NCBI GenBank assembly: GCA_017631135.1
Contig: JAGBTW010000141.1
Span: forward strand, 1-9,140
Direction: 5' to 3'
Source of the DNA: Alistipes sp.
Lineage (GTDB): Bacteria > Bacteroidota > Bacteroidia > Bacteroidales > Rikenellaceae
Length of the DNA: 9,140 nt
Part shown: in pieces, positions 1-6,308 of the stretch
How the letters are laid out: each line of letters opens with the position of its first letter
How positions within the stretch are numbered: the stretch's first letter is position 1
Program-made: the position numbers and the translations under genes
The notes under the pieces: model-generated
Told to the model about the DNA's origin: nothing
Databases searched by the model: none
The model's input: the letters and a program-made list of their open reading frames with translations, nothing else

Positions 1-696
1 AAGCGTGCTACACGCGTGAGCGCCGTTATCGACCCCGTTAAGCTCGTCATCACCAACTACCCCGAGGGTCAGATTGAGGCTATGGAGGCTATCGACAACC
101 CCGAGGATCCCAACTCTGCAACCCACACCATCGAGTTCAGCCGCGAGCTGTGGATGGAGCGCGAGGACTTCATGGAGGATGCACCCAAGAAGTACTTCCG
201 CATGACCCCTGGTCAGGAGGTGCGTCTTAAGAATGCCTACATTGTTAAGTGTACAGGCTGCGAGAAGGATGAGAACGGCAATGTAACTACCGTATACGCA
301 GAGTACGACCCCGACACCAAGACGGGCATGCCAGGCTCTAACCGCAAGGTTAAGGGCACGCTCCACTGGGTGAGCTGCGACCACTGCATCAAGGCCGAGG
401 TACGCCTTTATGACCGCTTGTGGAAGGTCGAGAACCCCCGCGACGAGATGGCAGCTATCCGCAAGGAGACAGGCTGCGAGGCTTTGGAGGCTATGCAGCA
501 GATGATTAACGCCGACTCACTTAAGGTGTTGAATAACTGCTGTGTGGAGAAGTATCTCGCTGATGCGAAGCCCTACGACTACTTGCAGTTCCAGCGCATT
601 GGTTACTTCAATGTTGATAAGGACTCTACACCCGACCACCTTGTCTTCAACCGCACTGTGACGCTTAAGGATACATGGGCGAAGCTTAACAAGTAG
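1..696 (+). CDS. glnS: Glutaminyl-tRNA synthetase, C-terminal part (5' end outside window)
   Basis: Class I aminoacyl-tRNA synthetase that charges tRNA-Gln with glutamine in the cytoplasm. Only the C-terminal anticodon-binding beta-barrel region is present. The frame is open from base 1 (K-R-A-T-R before the GTG at 16), so that GTG is an internal Val codon, not the start. Recognisable family blocks are AVIDPVKLVI, FSRELWMEREDF, KYFRMTPGQEVRLKNAY, KGTLHWVS, AEVRLYDRLW, and the terminal RIGYFNVDKDST and VFNRTVTLKDTWAK, which match the usual GlnRS C terminus and separate it from GltX. Counting from the codon at 16, there are two CxxC motifs (Cys79/Cys82 and Cys121/Cys124) at sites where E. coli GlnRS has no cysteines; they could bind zinc (inference). 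The gene ends in TAG and is followed 60 bases later by a strong terminator, so it is the last gene of its transcript. The catalytic Rossmann domain lies upstream. Confidence 0.95.
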   Translation, partial: KRATRVSAVIDPVKLVITNYPEGQIEAMEAIDNPEDPNSATHTIEFSRELWMEREDFMEDAPKKYFRMTPGQEVRLKNAYIVKCTGCEKDENGNVTTVYAEYDPDTKTGMPGSNRKVKGTLHWVSCDHCIKAEVRLYDRLWKVENPRDEMAAIRKETGCEALEAMQQMINADSLKVLNNCCVEKYLADAKPYDYLQFQRIGYFNVDKDSTPDHLVFNRTVTLKDTWAKLNK

Positions 697-756
697 AAAA
701 AGAGAGTTGTATTTAGCAAGCATCAAATCGGCTATTATATAACTTGTCATCAAAGG

Positions 757-794
757 AACTGCCTGAAATTCAATCGGGCAGTTTTCTTTTTTTT
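757..794 (+). terminator. Rho-independent terminator of glnS
   Basis: A 10-bp stem pairs AACTGCCTGA (757-766) with TCGGGCAGTT (774-783), including one G-T wobble, around a 7-base loop. The stem is followed by a T-rich tract ending in eight T (787-794). Its place just after glnS supports the call. The opposite strand has no T-tract after the hairpin, so it acts in the + direction. Confidence 0.9.
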
Positions 795-867
795 GACTAT
801 TTTTAGAGACATAAGAGAGTATTCTATCAACTGTTGATGACAACGCAAACGACTGATGCTCAATACT

Positions 868-966
868 GTCATCCTGAACGAAGTGAAGGATCTCCTCGCT
901 CGCAACACACTATAAACGCTGTCTATGGTCGGCTTTTAGGAGATTCTTCACTGCGTTCAGAATGAC
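868..966. repeat. Inner 29-base inverted repeat (GTCAT.CTGAACG.AGTGAA type)
   Basis: The left arm (868-896) and the reverse complement of the right arm (938-966) agree at 26 of 29 bases; the differences are at arm positions 6, 14 and 22. The 41-base spacer (897-937) has no ORF. From general knowledge, the CATCCTGAACGAAGTGAAGG motif is a dispersed intergenic palindromic repeat seen in many unrelated bacterial genomes, so this arm pair is probably a copy of that family. As RNA it would form a long hairpin. Confidence 0.75.
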
Positions 967-995
967 CGACATAATGATAACAATGATAGCATCAT

Positions 996-1031
996 CCCTT
1001 ATGTCCCTTAAGTCTCTTATTGTCCCTAAAA
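996..1031. repeat. Degenerate 9-10 base tandem repeat (CCCTTATGT-like)
   Basis: Successive units are CCCTTATGT (996-1004), CCCTTAAGT (1005-1013), CTCTTATTGT (1014-1023) and a partial CCCTAAAA (1024-1031). A related GCCTTATGT follows at 1042-1050 inside the perfect palindrome CATAAG-C-CTTATG (1037-1049). The last two units also form the right outer arm of the palindromic element, whose left arm carries only one inverted copy. Function is unknown. Confidence 0.5.
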
Positions 1032-1032
1032 A

Positions 1033-1154
1033 ACGGCATAAGCCTTATGTCTTATTAGTTGTTCTGTTTGGTCTATTTGCGGTGGCTTTTGTGCGTTGGG
1101 ATGGAGTGTGTGAAATATGTGTGATATATTATTGAAAAAAATGGGGGCTTTGTG
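1033..1154. other. Gene-free stretch between palindromic element and promoter
   Basis: Apart from the 13-base palindrome at 1037-1049, this T- and G-rich stretch shows no ORF, RNA gene or terminator that I can support. With 697-756, which also shows nothing, it completes the gene-free gap between glnS and the lipoprotein gene. Confidence 0.5.
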
Positions 1155-1185
1155 TTGTAAGTTCCGTTTTTATTTTTTATATTTG
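1155..1185 (+). promoter_or_regulatory. Bacteroidota-type promoter for the lipoprotein/DUF5723 operon
   Basis: A TTG (-33 element, 1155-1157) is followed by a 20-base spacer and a perfect TAnnTTTG -7 element, TATATTTG (1178-1185). The expected transcription start is near 1191-1193, giving a leader of roughly 42 bases. A short inverted repeat, TGTGTG (1184-1189) with CACACA (1196-1201), spans the predicted start and could be an operator or 5' hairpin (inference). The leader is A-rich just before the ATG and has no Shine-Dalgarno, which is normal in this phylum. Confidence 0.75.
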
Positions 1186-1233
1186 TGTGGTTTTACACAC
1201 ATAACCGTGCACAGAAACAAACAATTATAACTT

Positions 1234-3660
1234 ATGATATTAAGAAATTATGCTTATCGCATCATTGGTGCGGTATGCGCTATCGCATTTGTAGCATGTG
1301 TCGACGAGAGCTTCAATCTCGACAACGTGTCAAAAGAGGTCACCCTTGGTGGCGGAACTACGACCTTGCCTTTGGGTCAGCTCAAAGATAGGTCTATTGG
1401 CGACCTGTTGGGTGGTCAGACCATTGTTGGTCTTGAGACCGATGAAGAGGGTAACCTCCGCTATAGCTTCGAGGGCGAGGGTGGAGAGGTGAGTGTTGAG
1501 GGCATCACCACAGAGTTCACCATACCCGAAATCGAGAGCGTATTTGAGGTTGATTACCCAAAGTTTGAACTCGAAATGGTGGACGTGGTTATCAACGAGG
1601 AGGAAGACCTCGAGATTAAGGGTCTTGATAACTATGTTGTTCCAGGCATGGACATCTCGGACTTTGGCTACTACATCCCCGAGGGCATCGACTTGCCAAC
1701 TATTGGTTGCGAGTTTATGAAGGAGTTTAACGATGAAAATCTCCATATCGATTTTGAGGTGCCCAAGGAGATTGACAACATCACAAAGCTTATCTTCAAG
1801 AATATCGAGAATAACCACACTGGTGCGCCCATTCACTTGCGCCTCCACCTTAATGACCTTGCGAGCATAAATGGTGGCGGTATGCTCAACGTAAACCTTA
1901 CGCTTACGGGTGGCGAGTTCAAGATTCTTGATGCCGAGAATAACGCAATCGAGAATAGTGGCAATATCTACAAGGCGGAGTATACCATCGAGGAGGGTGC
2001 CGAGTATATTGACTTTGCAGTCTATGTCGAGAGCCTAACAAACACAACGGGTCTTGACGAGGAGCACCACCTCGATATTCCTCTCACACTTGCCTACGAC
2101 ATGAACTTCGAAATTCAGCCCAAGCCAGGATATGTCAAGCTGAATAAGATGCCTCATTTGGAGGTGTCGGCAGATTTTGAGCTCGCCGATGCCGAGGTGG
2201 CTCTGAATGGCGATGTGAACATCGTGGAGTGTGGCGTAGCAAATAGCAGTCCCATCGAAATCTCGGGTCTTCCCAAGGAGCTATTGAAGATTAGCCGCGT
2301 GGATATGAAGCAGGATGATAGTGCCTATATCTCGCTCTTTGCGCACGGCTTGTCGTGGATGGGTGACTTGACCGAGAACATCGAGGTGGCAGTGACACTC
2401 CCCAAGTTCCTCAAGATGCACAATACGGGTAATAGCGGTTACACCTACGACGAGGCTACGGGTGTGCTCACAACAAACATCGCCCTGCTCGACAAGGGTG
2501 TGAAGATTGCTCTCGATGCCTTCGACTTTGGCGCAGAGGGTCTACAGCCCGATAAGTATGGCAAGATGACCATCGACTTTAGCCCCTACATCGTTGCACA
2601 CTTCGTTGAGGGAACAGAGATTGGCGTGGGGTCGCTCTTGCACGATGAGGACCTTATACTTAGCGTCGGCATCGAGGAGGTACACCTCAACATAGAGTCT
2701 GTAACAGGCTGTGTTGACTACGCTTACGAGATGGAGCAGCAGTTCAAGCTCGCGGGTCTCGACCAGTTCAATATGCAGATAGAGGGCTTGGGTATTAAGC
2801 CCGTAATCGAGGTTGACATAACTCACCCCTTGACCATGGAGGCGGTGCTCAAAGGCTCTATCACACCCTACTCTGATGGTGTGGCTGTAGCGGATAACGA
2901 GGTTAGCTTTAATAATGTGTTTATCAATGCTGCGGAGTATCGCAATGGCACGATACGCCCTGCGGATGTCAAACTTATCATCGCTCACGAGAGCTTGCGT
3001 AGCCAGTATGACGACTCCATCTATACGTTTGTGCCATGCGATGTTACAAAGCTCTTGCTCGGCAAGATGCCCGAGGAGCTAAACATCAAGTTCGAGATTG
3101 GCGTGGACTCTACAAAGGAGCATACAATTCATGTTAGCGACACGCTTGCCATAAGCTATGACTACAAAATATTAGTTCCCTTCGAGGTGGATGATAGCCT
3201 CGAGGTATACTATAATGGTGCGCTTTATGGCTTGAACCCCTTGTTCGAGACCATTGCGGGATATGACATCAAGGTGGGCGATGTTACGCTTATCGCTACG
3301 GTGACAAATACCACTCCTTTGGAGCTCGCTGCAGATATTGTGCTCAAGGATGTTAATGGCGAGGTGACAGCGTCACAGGTTGTTATCGACGAGGATGCAA
3401 AGATTTGTGGTTCGTCGGATGGCGTTACTCCCGCGGTGAGCGTCGTGCGCCTCTTGCTCGACTTGGGCAAGGATGGCAGGGTGTCGAATGTCGCTGACAT
3501 TGACGCTATTGAGTTGTCACTCGCAGCAACAAGTGCGGCGGCAGAGAACAGCTCTGTGCCCTTGAATAACGACCAATACATAGGTGTTAAATTGCAGATT
3601 GAGCTTGTTGGTGGCATCACCATCGACCTCGAGAAGCTAAATCTCCCTGTTGAACAGTAA
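1234..3660 (+). CDS. Large acidic secreted lipoprotein of unknown function (808 aa)
   Basis: Not recognised as a named family. The N terminus is a type II signal peptide: basic start (R4, R9), a hydrophobic run, and lipobox FVAC with lipidated Cys22. Acidic residues follow at once (VDES), as often seen in Bacteroidota lipoproteins, so placement at the outer membrane, possibly surface-exposed, is plausible (inference). The mature protein is strongly acidic, rich in V, I, E and D with frequent alternating hydrophobic residues, suggesting a long array of beta-sandwich modules with no obvious catalytic motif. Segments such as EISGLPKELLKISRVDM (about 342-358) and ATVTNTTPLEL (about 688-698) resemble the N-T/S-P-L/I turns of LEA14-like or Ig-like beta folds, a weak similarity. 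The ATG at 1234 is chosen because it gives a complete signal peptide at a suitable distance from the promoter. The stop lies 13 bases before the next start, so it is co-transcribed with the downstream barrel gene and may work with it in the envelope. A structural or adhesin-like role is a guess. Confidence 0.85.
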   Translation: MILRNYAYRIIGAVCAIAFVACVDESFNLDNVSKEVTLGGGTTTLPLGQLKDRSIGDLLGGQTIVGLETDEEGNLRYSFEGEGGEVSVEGITTEFTIPEIESVFEVDYPKFELEMVDVVINEEEDLEIKGLDNYVVPGMDISDFGYYIPEGIDLPTIGCEFMKEFNDENLHIDFEVPKEIDNITKLIFKNIENNHTGAPIHLRLHLNDLASINGGGMLNVNLTLTGGEFKILDAENNAIENSGNIYKAEYTIEEGAEYIDFAVYVESLTNTTGLDEEHHLDIPLTLAYDMNFEIQPKPGYVKLNKMPHLEVSADFELADAEVALNGDVNIVECGVANSSPIEISGLPKELLKISRVDMKQDDSAYISLFAHGLSWMGDLTENIEVAVTLPKFLKMHNTGNSGYTYDEATGVLTTNIALLDKGVKIALDAFDFGAEGLQPDKYGKMTIDFSPYIVAHFVEGTEIGVGSLLHDEDLILSVGIEEVHLNIESVTGCVDYAYEMEQQFKLAGLDQFNMQIEGLGIKPVIEVDITHPLTMEAVLKGSITPYSDGVAVADNEVSFNNVFINAAEYRNGTIRPADVKLIIAHESLRSQYDDSIYTFVPCDVTKLLLGKMPEELNIKFEIGVDSTKEHTIHVSDTLAISYDYKILVPFEVDDSLEVYYNGALYGLNPLFETIAGYDIKVGDVTLIATVTNTTPLELAADIVLKDVNGEVTASQVVIDEDAKICGSSDGVTPAVSVVRLLLDLGKDGRVSNVADIDAIELSLAATSAAAENSSVPLNNDQYIGVKLQIELVGGITIDLEKLNLPVEQ

Positions 3661-3673
3661 TAAGTGTAAGGCA

Positions 3674-5059
3674 ATGAAAAAGATACTACTAACAATTATT
3701 GCGGCGTTTGCGCTTGTCGGTGGTCTATCGGCACAGTCGCGCACATCATACTTCATGGAGGGCTCGTACTTCCGCAATAGCCTTAACCCCGCTCTTGCAC
3801 CCACGCGCGGCTATATCGCCCTGCCTGGCATGAGTGGCGTGGGCTTGAACTTGAGCTCTAACTTCTTGTCTATCGACAACTTCTTCTTCCAGCGCGATAA
3901 CCAGCTTGTGACGGCGTTCCATGGCTCGGTTACGGCGGATGAGTTCTTGGGTAAGCTCCCCTCGCAGGGTAACTTGTCGCTCGACACGGAGATAAACCTG
4001 TTGGGCGTAGGCTTCTATACGGGTAAGACCTTCTGGACCTTTGGTCTAAATGCCAACATGGCGGCAAACATGGCGATGTCTATGGATCTCTTCAAGGCGT
4101 TGAAGTCGCTCGGTAATGGCATCTACGACCTCGGCAATACGGCGTTTGATGCTACCTCATATCTCGATGCTTATGTCGGCACATCATTCCGCTTGGGTGA
4201 CCACATCAACGTGGGTGTAAAGGCAAAGTTCTTGGTTGGTGTAGCAACGCTAAATGGTCAGTTTAGCGAGCTCACGGCTGATGTTAACCCCGATTATATC
4301 AAAGCTGAGATGAGTGGTTCATGGCGCGCAAATGGCATCATGTTCGACAACAGCAAGATGGGTAGCGACGATATGGTGATGGGTGACATGCTCAACTTCA
4401 ACATGGGTCATATCTTCGGTAGCTTCAAGAACTATGGTTTCGCGGTGGACCTCGGTGCGGAGGTGCGCCTCTTGAACGACCACCTCAAGGTGTCGGCAGC
4501 TATCACCGACCTCGGCTTCATCAAGTGGGGTCCTAATACACATGTTGCGGGTACTATCGACGGTGGTTTTGGCTTCAACGGCTTCGACTTCGAGACTGCA
4601 CAGATGCTCACCGAGATGGACTTTGACTTGGGCGTTGTTAATGCGCAGTATGCCCAGGGCTACTCTACACTGCTCAACTTCTCTGTCAATGTGGGTGCAG
4701 AGTACAACTTCTTGCAAAACCGCATTGCTGTGGGTCTCTTGTCGCACACCAAATATTGCAACGTCTTGACCTACTCGGAGCTTATCGCGTCGGTAAACTT
4801 CCGCCCCACAAATTGGATCTCGGCAACCGTGAGCCACACCTTTGTGAATAAGAACCGCCTCGGCATATTTGGTTGTGCCATCAACTTCCACCCCTGCGCA
4901 CTCAACCTCTATGCAGGTGTAGACTTCATCGATGCACGTTGGGTTAAAGGTCCTACCATTGGCGGCATGCAGCCATCACTTCCCCGCTATGCGAAGTCGG
5001 CAAATGCTTATATAGGTCTTGGCTTTAACTTTGGAAGACCCAAATTCATGAAGGAATAA
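3674..5059 (+). CDS. DUF5723-like outer-membrane beta-barrel protein
   Basis: Predicted 461-residue exported protein. The ATG at 3674 begins a clean Sec signal peptide (MKKILLTIIAAFALVGGLSA, then Q), with a weak AAGG upstream; an in-frame TTG at 3650 would only add eight unlikely residues. The mature start SYFMEGSYFRNSLNPALAP (NPALAP at 38-43) followed by GYIALPG matches, by memory, the start of Bacteroidota DUF5723 proteins. The rest alternates hydrophobic and polar residues with many Gly and aromatic positions (for example FWTFGLNANMAANMAMSMD, YLDAYVGTSFRLGDHINVG), as in barrels of the FadL/PorP-like kind, and it ends in aromatic-rich strands (AYIGLGFNFGRPKF). No biochemical function is known to me for the family. 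It is the second gene of the operon with the lipoprotein, 13 bases apart, and is followed by a terminator. The pair may form an outer-membrane complex (inference). Confidence 0.8.
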   Translation: MKKILLTIIAAFALVGGLSAQSRTSYFMEGSYFRNSLNPALAPTRGYIALPGMSGVGLNLSSNFLSIDNFFFQRDNQLVTAFHGSVTADEFLGKLPSQGNLSLDTEINLLGVGFYTGKTFWTFGLNANMAANMAMSMDLFKALKSLGNGIYDLGNTAFDATSYLDAYVGTSFRLGDHINVGVKAKFLVGVATLNGQFSELTADVNPDYIKAEMSGSWRANGIMFDNSKMGSDDMVMGDMLNFNMGHIFGSFKNYGFAVDLGAEVRLLNDHLKVSAAITDLGFIKWGPNTHVAGTIDGGFGFNGFDFETAQMLTEMDFDLGVVNAQYAQGYSTLLNFSVNVGAEYNFLQNRIAVGLLSHTKYCNVLTYSELIASVNFRPTNWISATVSHTFVNKNRLGIFGCAINFHPCALNLYAGVDFIDARWVKGPTIGGMQPSLPRYAKSANAYIGLGFNFGRPKFMKE

Positions 5060-5081
5060 GGTATTCAACCTCTTAAGTAAT

Positions 5082-5123
5082 AGAGATGGCTATTTTACTT
5101 TTTAGCCATCTCTTCTTTTTTTT
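5082..5123 (+). terminator. Rho-independent terminator of the lipoprotein/DUF5723 operon
   Basis: A perfect 11-bp stem pairs AGAGATGGCTA (5082-5092) with TAGCCATCTCT (5103-5113), with a 10-base T-rich loop, then a T-rich tract (5113-5123). It sits between two convergent operons. Read on the - strand the hairpin lacks a following T-tract, so it is at best a weak terminator for the opposing operon. Confidence 0.92.
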
Positions 5124-5135
5124 GTGATCTGTGAG

Positions 5136-6308
5136 TTACAGCCTGATGCCTATGCCGTACATCAAGTTGTGGGTGTATTGGGTGCTGTTGAAGCGGTAGC
5201 CGATATATAGGAACAGCTGGCGAGTGATGTGTGTCTTGAGCGAGAAGGTGGTGTATAGGCGGCTTGCGTCGTAGCCCGTATCAAGGAGGTTGTATCCCAA
5301 GCCGACGCCCAGGGTGAAGATGGGCGCGCTAATCTCTCCGCGCACCGAAATTCCCGCCTCCAATTGCTGCCATAGCGGGGGGCGCGAGTAGGTGATATTT
5401 CCATTCGTAGGGTCTATCTCTGCGCCATAGAGGTTGAGGCTGCTGTCGGCCTGTATGTCGAGCGAAGCGCCCACGCCAAAGTGGTCGTTAAGATGATAGA
5501 TGGGCTGCAAATTGATGCCTCCGAGGGGGAATGCTTTGTTTATGACATAGAACTTACCACTATCTGTAAAGCGGTCTGCGCGCCAGCCGCCATAGGCTAC
5601 GATGTCGTATGTCATGCGCTGGGCAAAGCTCTTTTCGGAGTATTGTGCGCTGGGTGATATATAGCGCCTTGCGGGGGCATGAGTGTGCGCGCCATTGATG
5701 TTGTATGTAGCGCCAAGGCGCACGCCAAAGAGGTTTGAGCCCGCGTTGGCGAATGATGTGTCGCCATTCGAGAAGTGTGTGTAGTCGGGCGTAAGCGATA
5801 GTGTCCAGCTATCGGTTATGTGCCACGCGAGGGGTAGCGCCACGTTAATAAGCACGTTGCGTGGCGAGTTCATAGCTTCGTTGGCGTGCCATCCCCACGA
5901 GAAACCAAGGTTCCACTCGTAACCCAAGGTTAGGCGTGGTACAATCTCGCCAATCTCCGCACCTTGAAGGATATATACCGCCATGGGCGAGCCCATAAGC
6001 TCGTGGTTGAAGTAGGTGTACGAGGCGATGCCAATGCCCTGATATGCATTTGGAAAGAGCTCTCCTATGCGGCTCTCGGGGCTAAAGCTGAAGCTGTAGC
6101 GCGCATGAAACGATAGGGTGCTGTTTAGGGGCTTGCCCTCGGGGCGCATGGCGTAGTGCGACACTATGTTGTAGGCGGGTCGCACCTCTACGGATATATT
6201 ATGATGCAACGCATCGCGCCACTTGGGGCTCTCGGCATGTAGTTGCGTAGCCCCAAGTAGTGTTGCGACGACGAGTGCGACGAAGGCTCTTATCTGCCCT
6301 CTCGCCAT
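5136..6308 (-). CDS. PagL-like acyloxyacyl hydrolase / lipid A deacylase candidate, outer-membrane barrel
   Basis: Predicted 390-residue outer-membrane protein. The start is placed at 6308, where MARGQIRAFVALVVATLLGA begins a signal peptide ending near LHA-E; an in-frame start at 6368 would add 20 basic residues within the upstream gene. The motif DYTHFSNGD (His178, Ser180) matches the PagL HxSN active site, where His and Ser act in removing the 3-linked acyl chain of lipid A. It is followed by a NAGSN stretch typical of the family. In Pseudomonas PagL a Glu lies 14 residues after the His; here that site is Asn192, so activity is less certain. PagL is about 150 residues with eight strands. 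Here a further 170 or so residues of beta-rich sequence follow, ending in a barrel-like terminus (LMYGIGIRL); such longer forms are common in Bacteroidota as far as I recall. It is the last gene of a four-gene operon and overlaps the dehydrogenase gene by 19 bases, suggesting coupled translation. Confidence 0.75.
   Translation of the reverse strand: MARGQIRAFVALVVATLLGATQLHAESPKWRDALHHNISVEVRPAYNIVSHYAMRPEGKPLNSTLSFHARYSFSFSPESRIGELFPNAYQGIGIASYTYFNHELMGSPMAVYILQGAEIGEIVPRLTLGYEWNLGFSWGWHANEAMNSPRNVLINVALPLAWHITDSWTLSLTPDYTHFSNGDTSFANAGSNLFGVRLGATYNINGAHTHAPARRYISPSAQYSEKSFAQRMTYDIVAYGGWRADRFTDSGKFYVINKAFPLGGINLQPIYHLNDHFGVGASLDIQADSSLNLYGAEIDPTNGNITYSRPPLWQQLEAGISVRGEISAPIFTLGVGLGYNLLDTGYDASRLYTTFSLKTHITRQLFLYIGYRFNSTQYTHNLMYGIGIRL

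Larger units (their letters stand above)
800..1032. repeat. Concentric palindromic element, MITE-like or REP-like (about 233 bp)
   Basis: Three pairs of inverted segments share almost the same centre (about 916-924). The outer arms are TTTTTAGAGACATAAGAGA (800-818) against 1013-1032, with one mismatch and one extra base. The middle pair is GATGCT (855-860) with AGCATC (988-993). The inner pair is two 29-base arms at 868-896 and 938-966. It contains no ORF that looks real, and lies between the glnS terminator and the next promoter, so it interrupts no gene. The nesting suggests one mobile or foldable unit rather than separate accidents. No clear target-site duplication is visible. It could instead be a composite of two repeat families. 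Copy number elsewhere in the genome cannot be seen from this window. Confidence 0.6.

Noticed and set aside
16..18. GTG at 16 as the start of a short gene
   Set aside because: The frame is open upstream to base 1 and the protein begins in the middle of the GlnRS fold, so this is an internal codon of a gene cut by the window edge.
517..843. 108-residue open frame on the - strand over the glnS end and its terminator
   Set aside because: It runs antisense to conserved GlnRS residues and through the terminator, and has no recognisable motif or promoter.
868..966. CRISPR-like repeat-spacer pair
   Set aside because: The two 29-base units are inverted, not direct, and there are only two; no cas gene is present.
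1330..1848. 172-residue - strand open frame inside the lipoprotein gene
   Set aside because: Antisense shadow of a gene with a clear promoter and signal peptide; no start context or motif of its own. The - strand frames at 2542-2988 and 3225-3695 fail for the same reason.
3650..3652. TTG at 3650 as start of the barrel gene
   Set aside because: It overlaps the lipoprotein end and puts polar residues before a perfect signal peptide that begins at the ATG at 3674.
4319..4891. 190-residue - strand open frame inside the DUF5723-like gene
   Set aside because: His/Val/Glu-rich shadow translation of a coding region with strong codon bias; no independent support.
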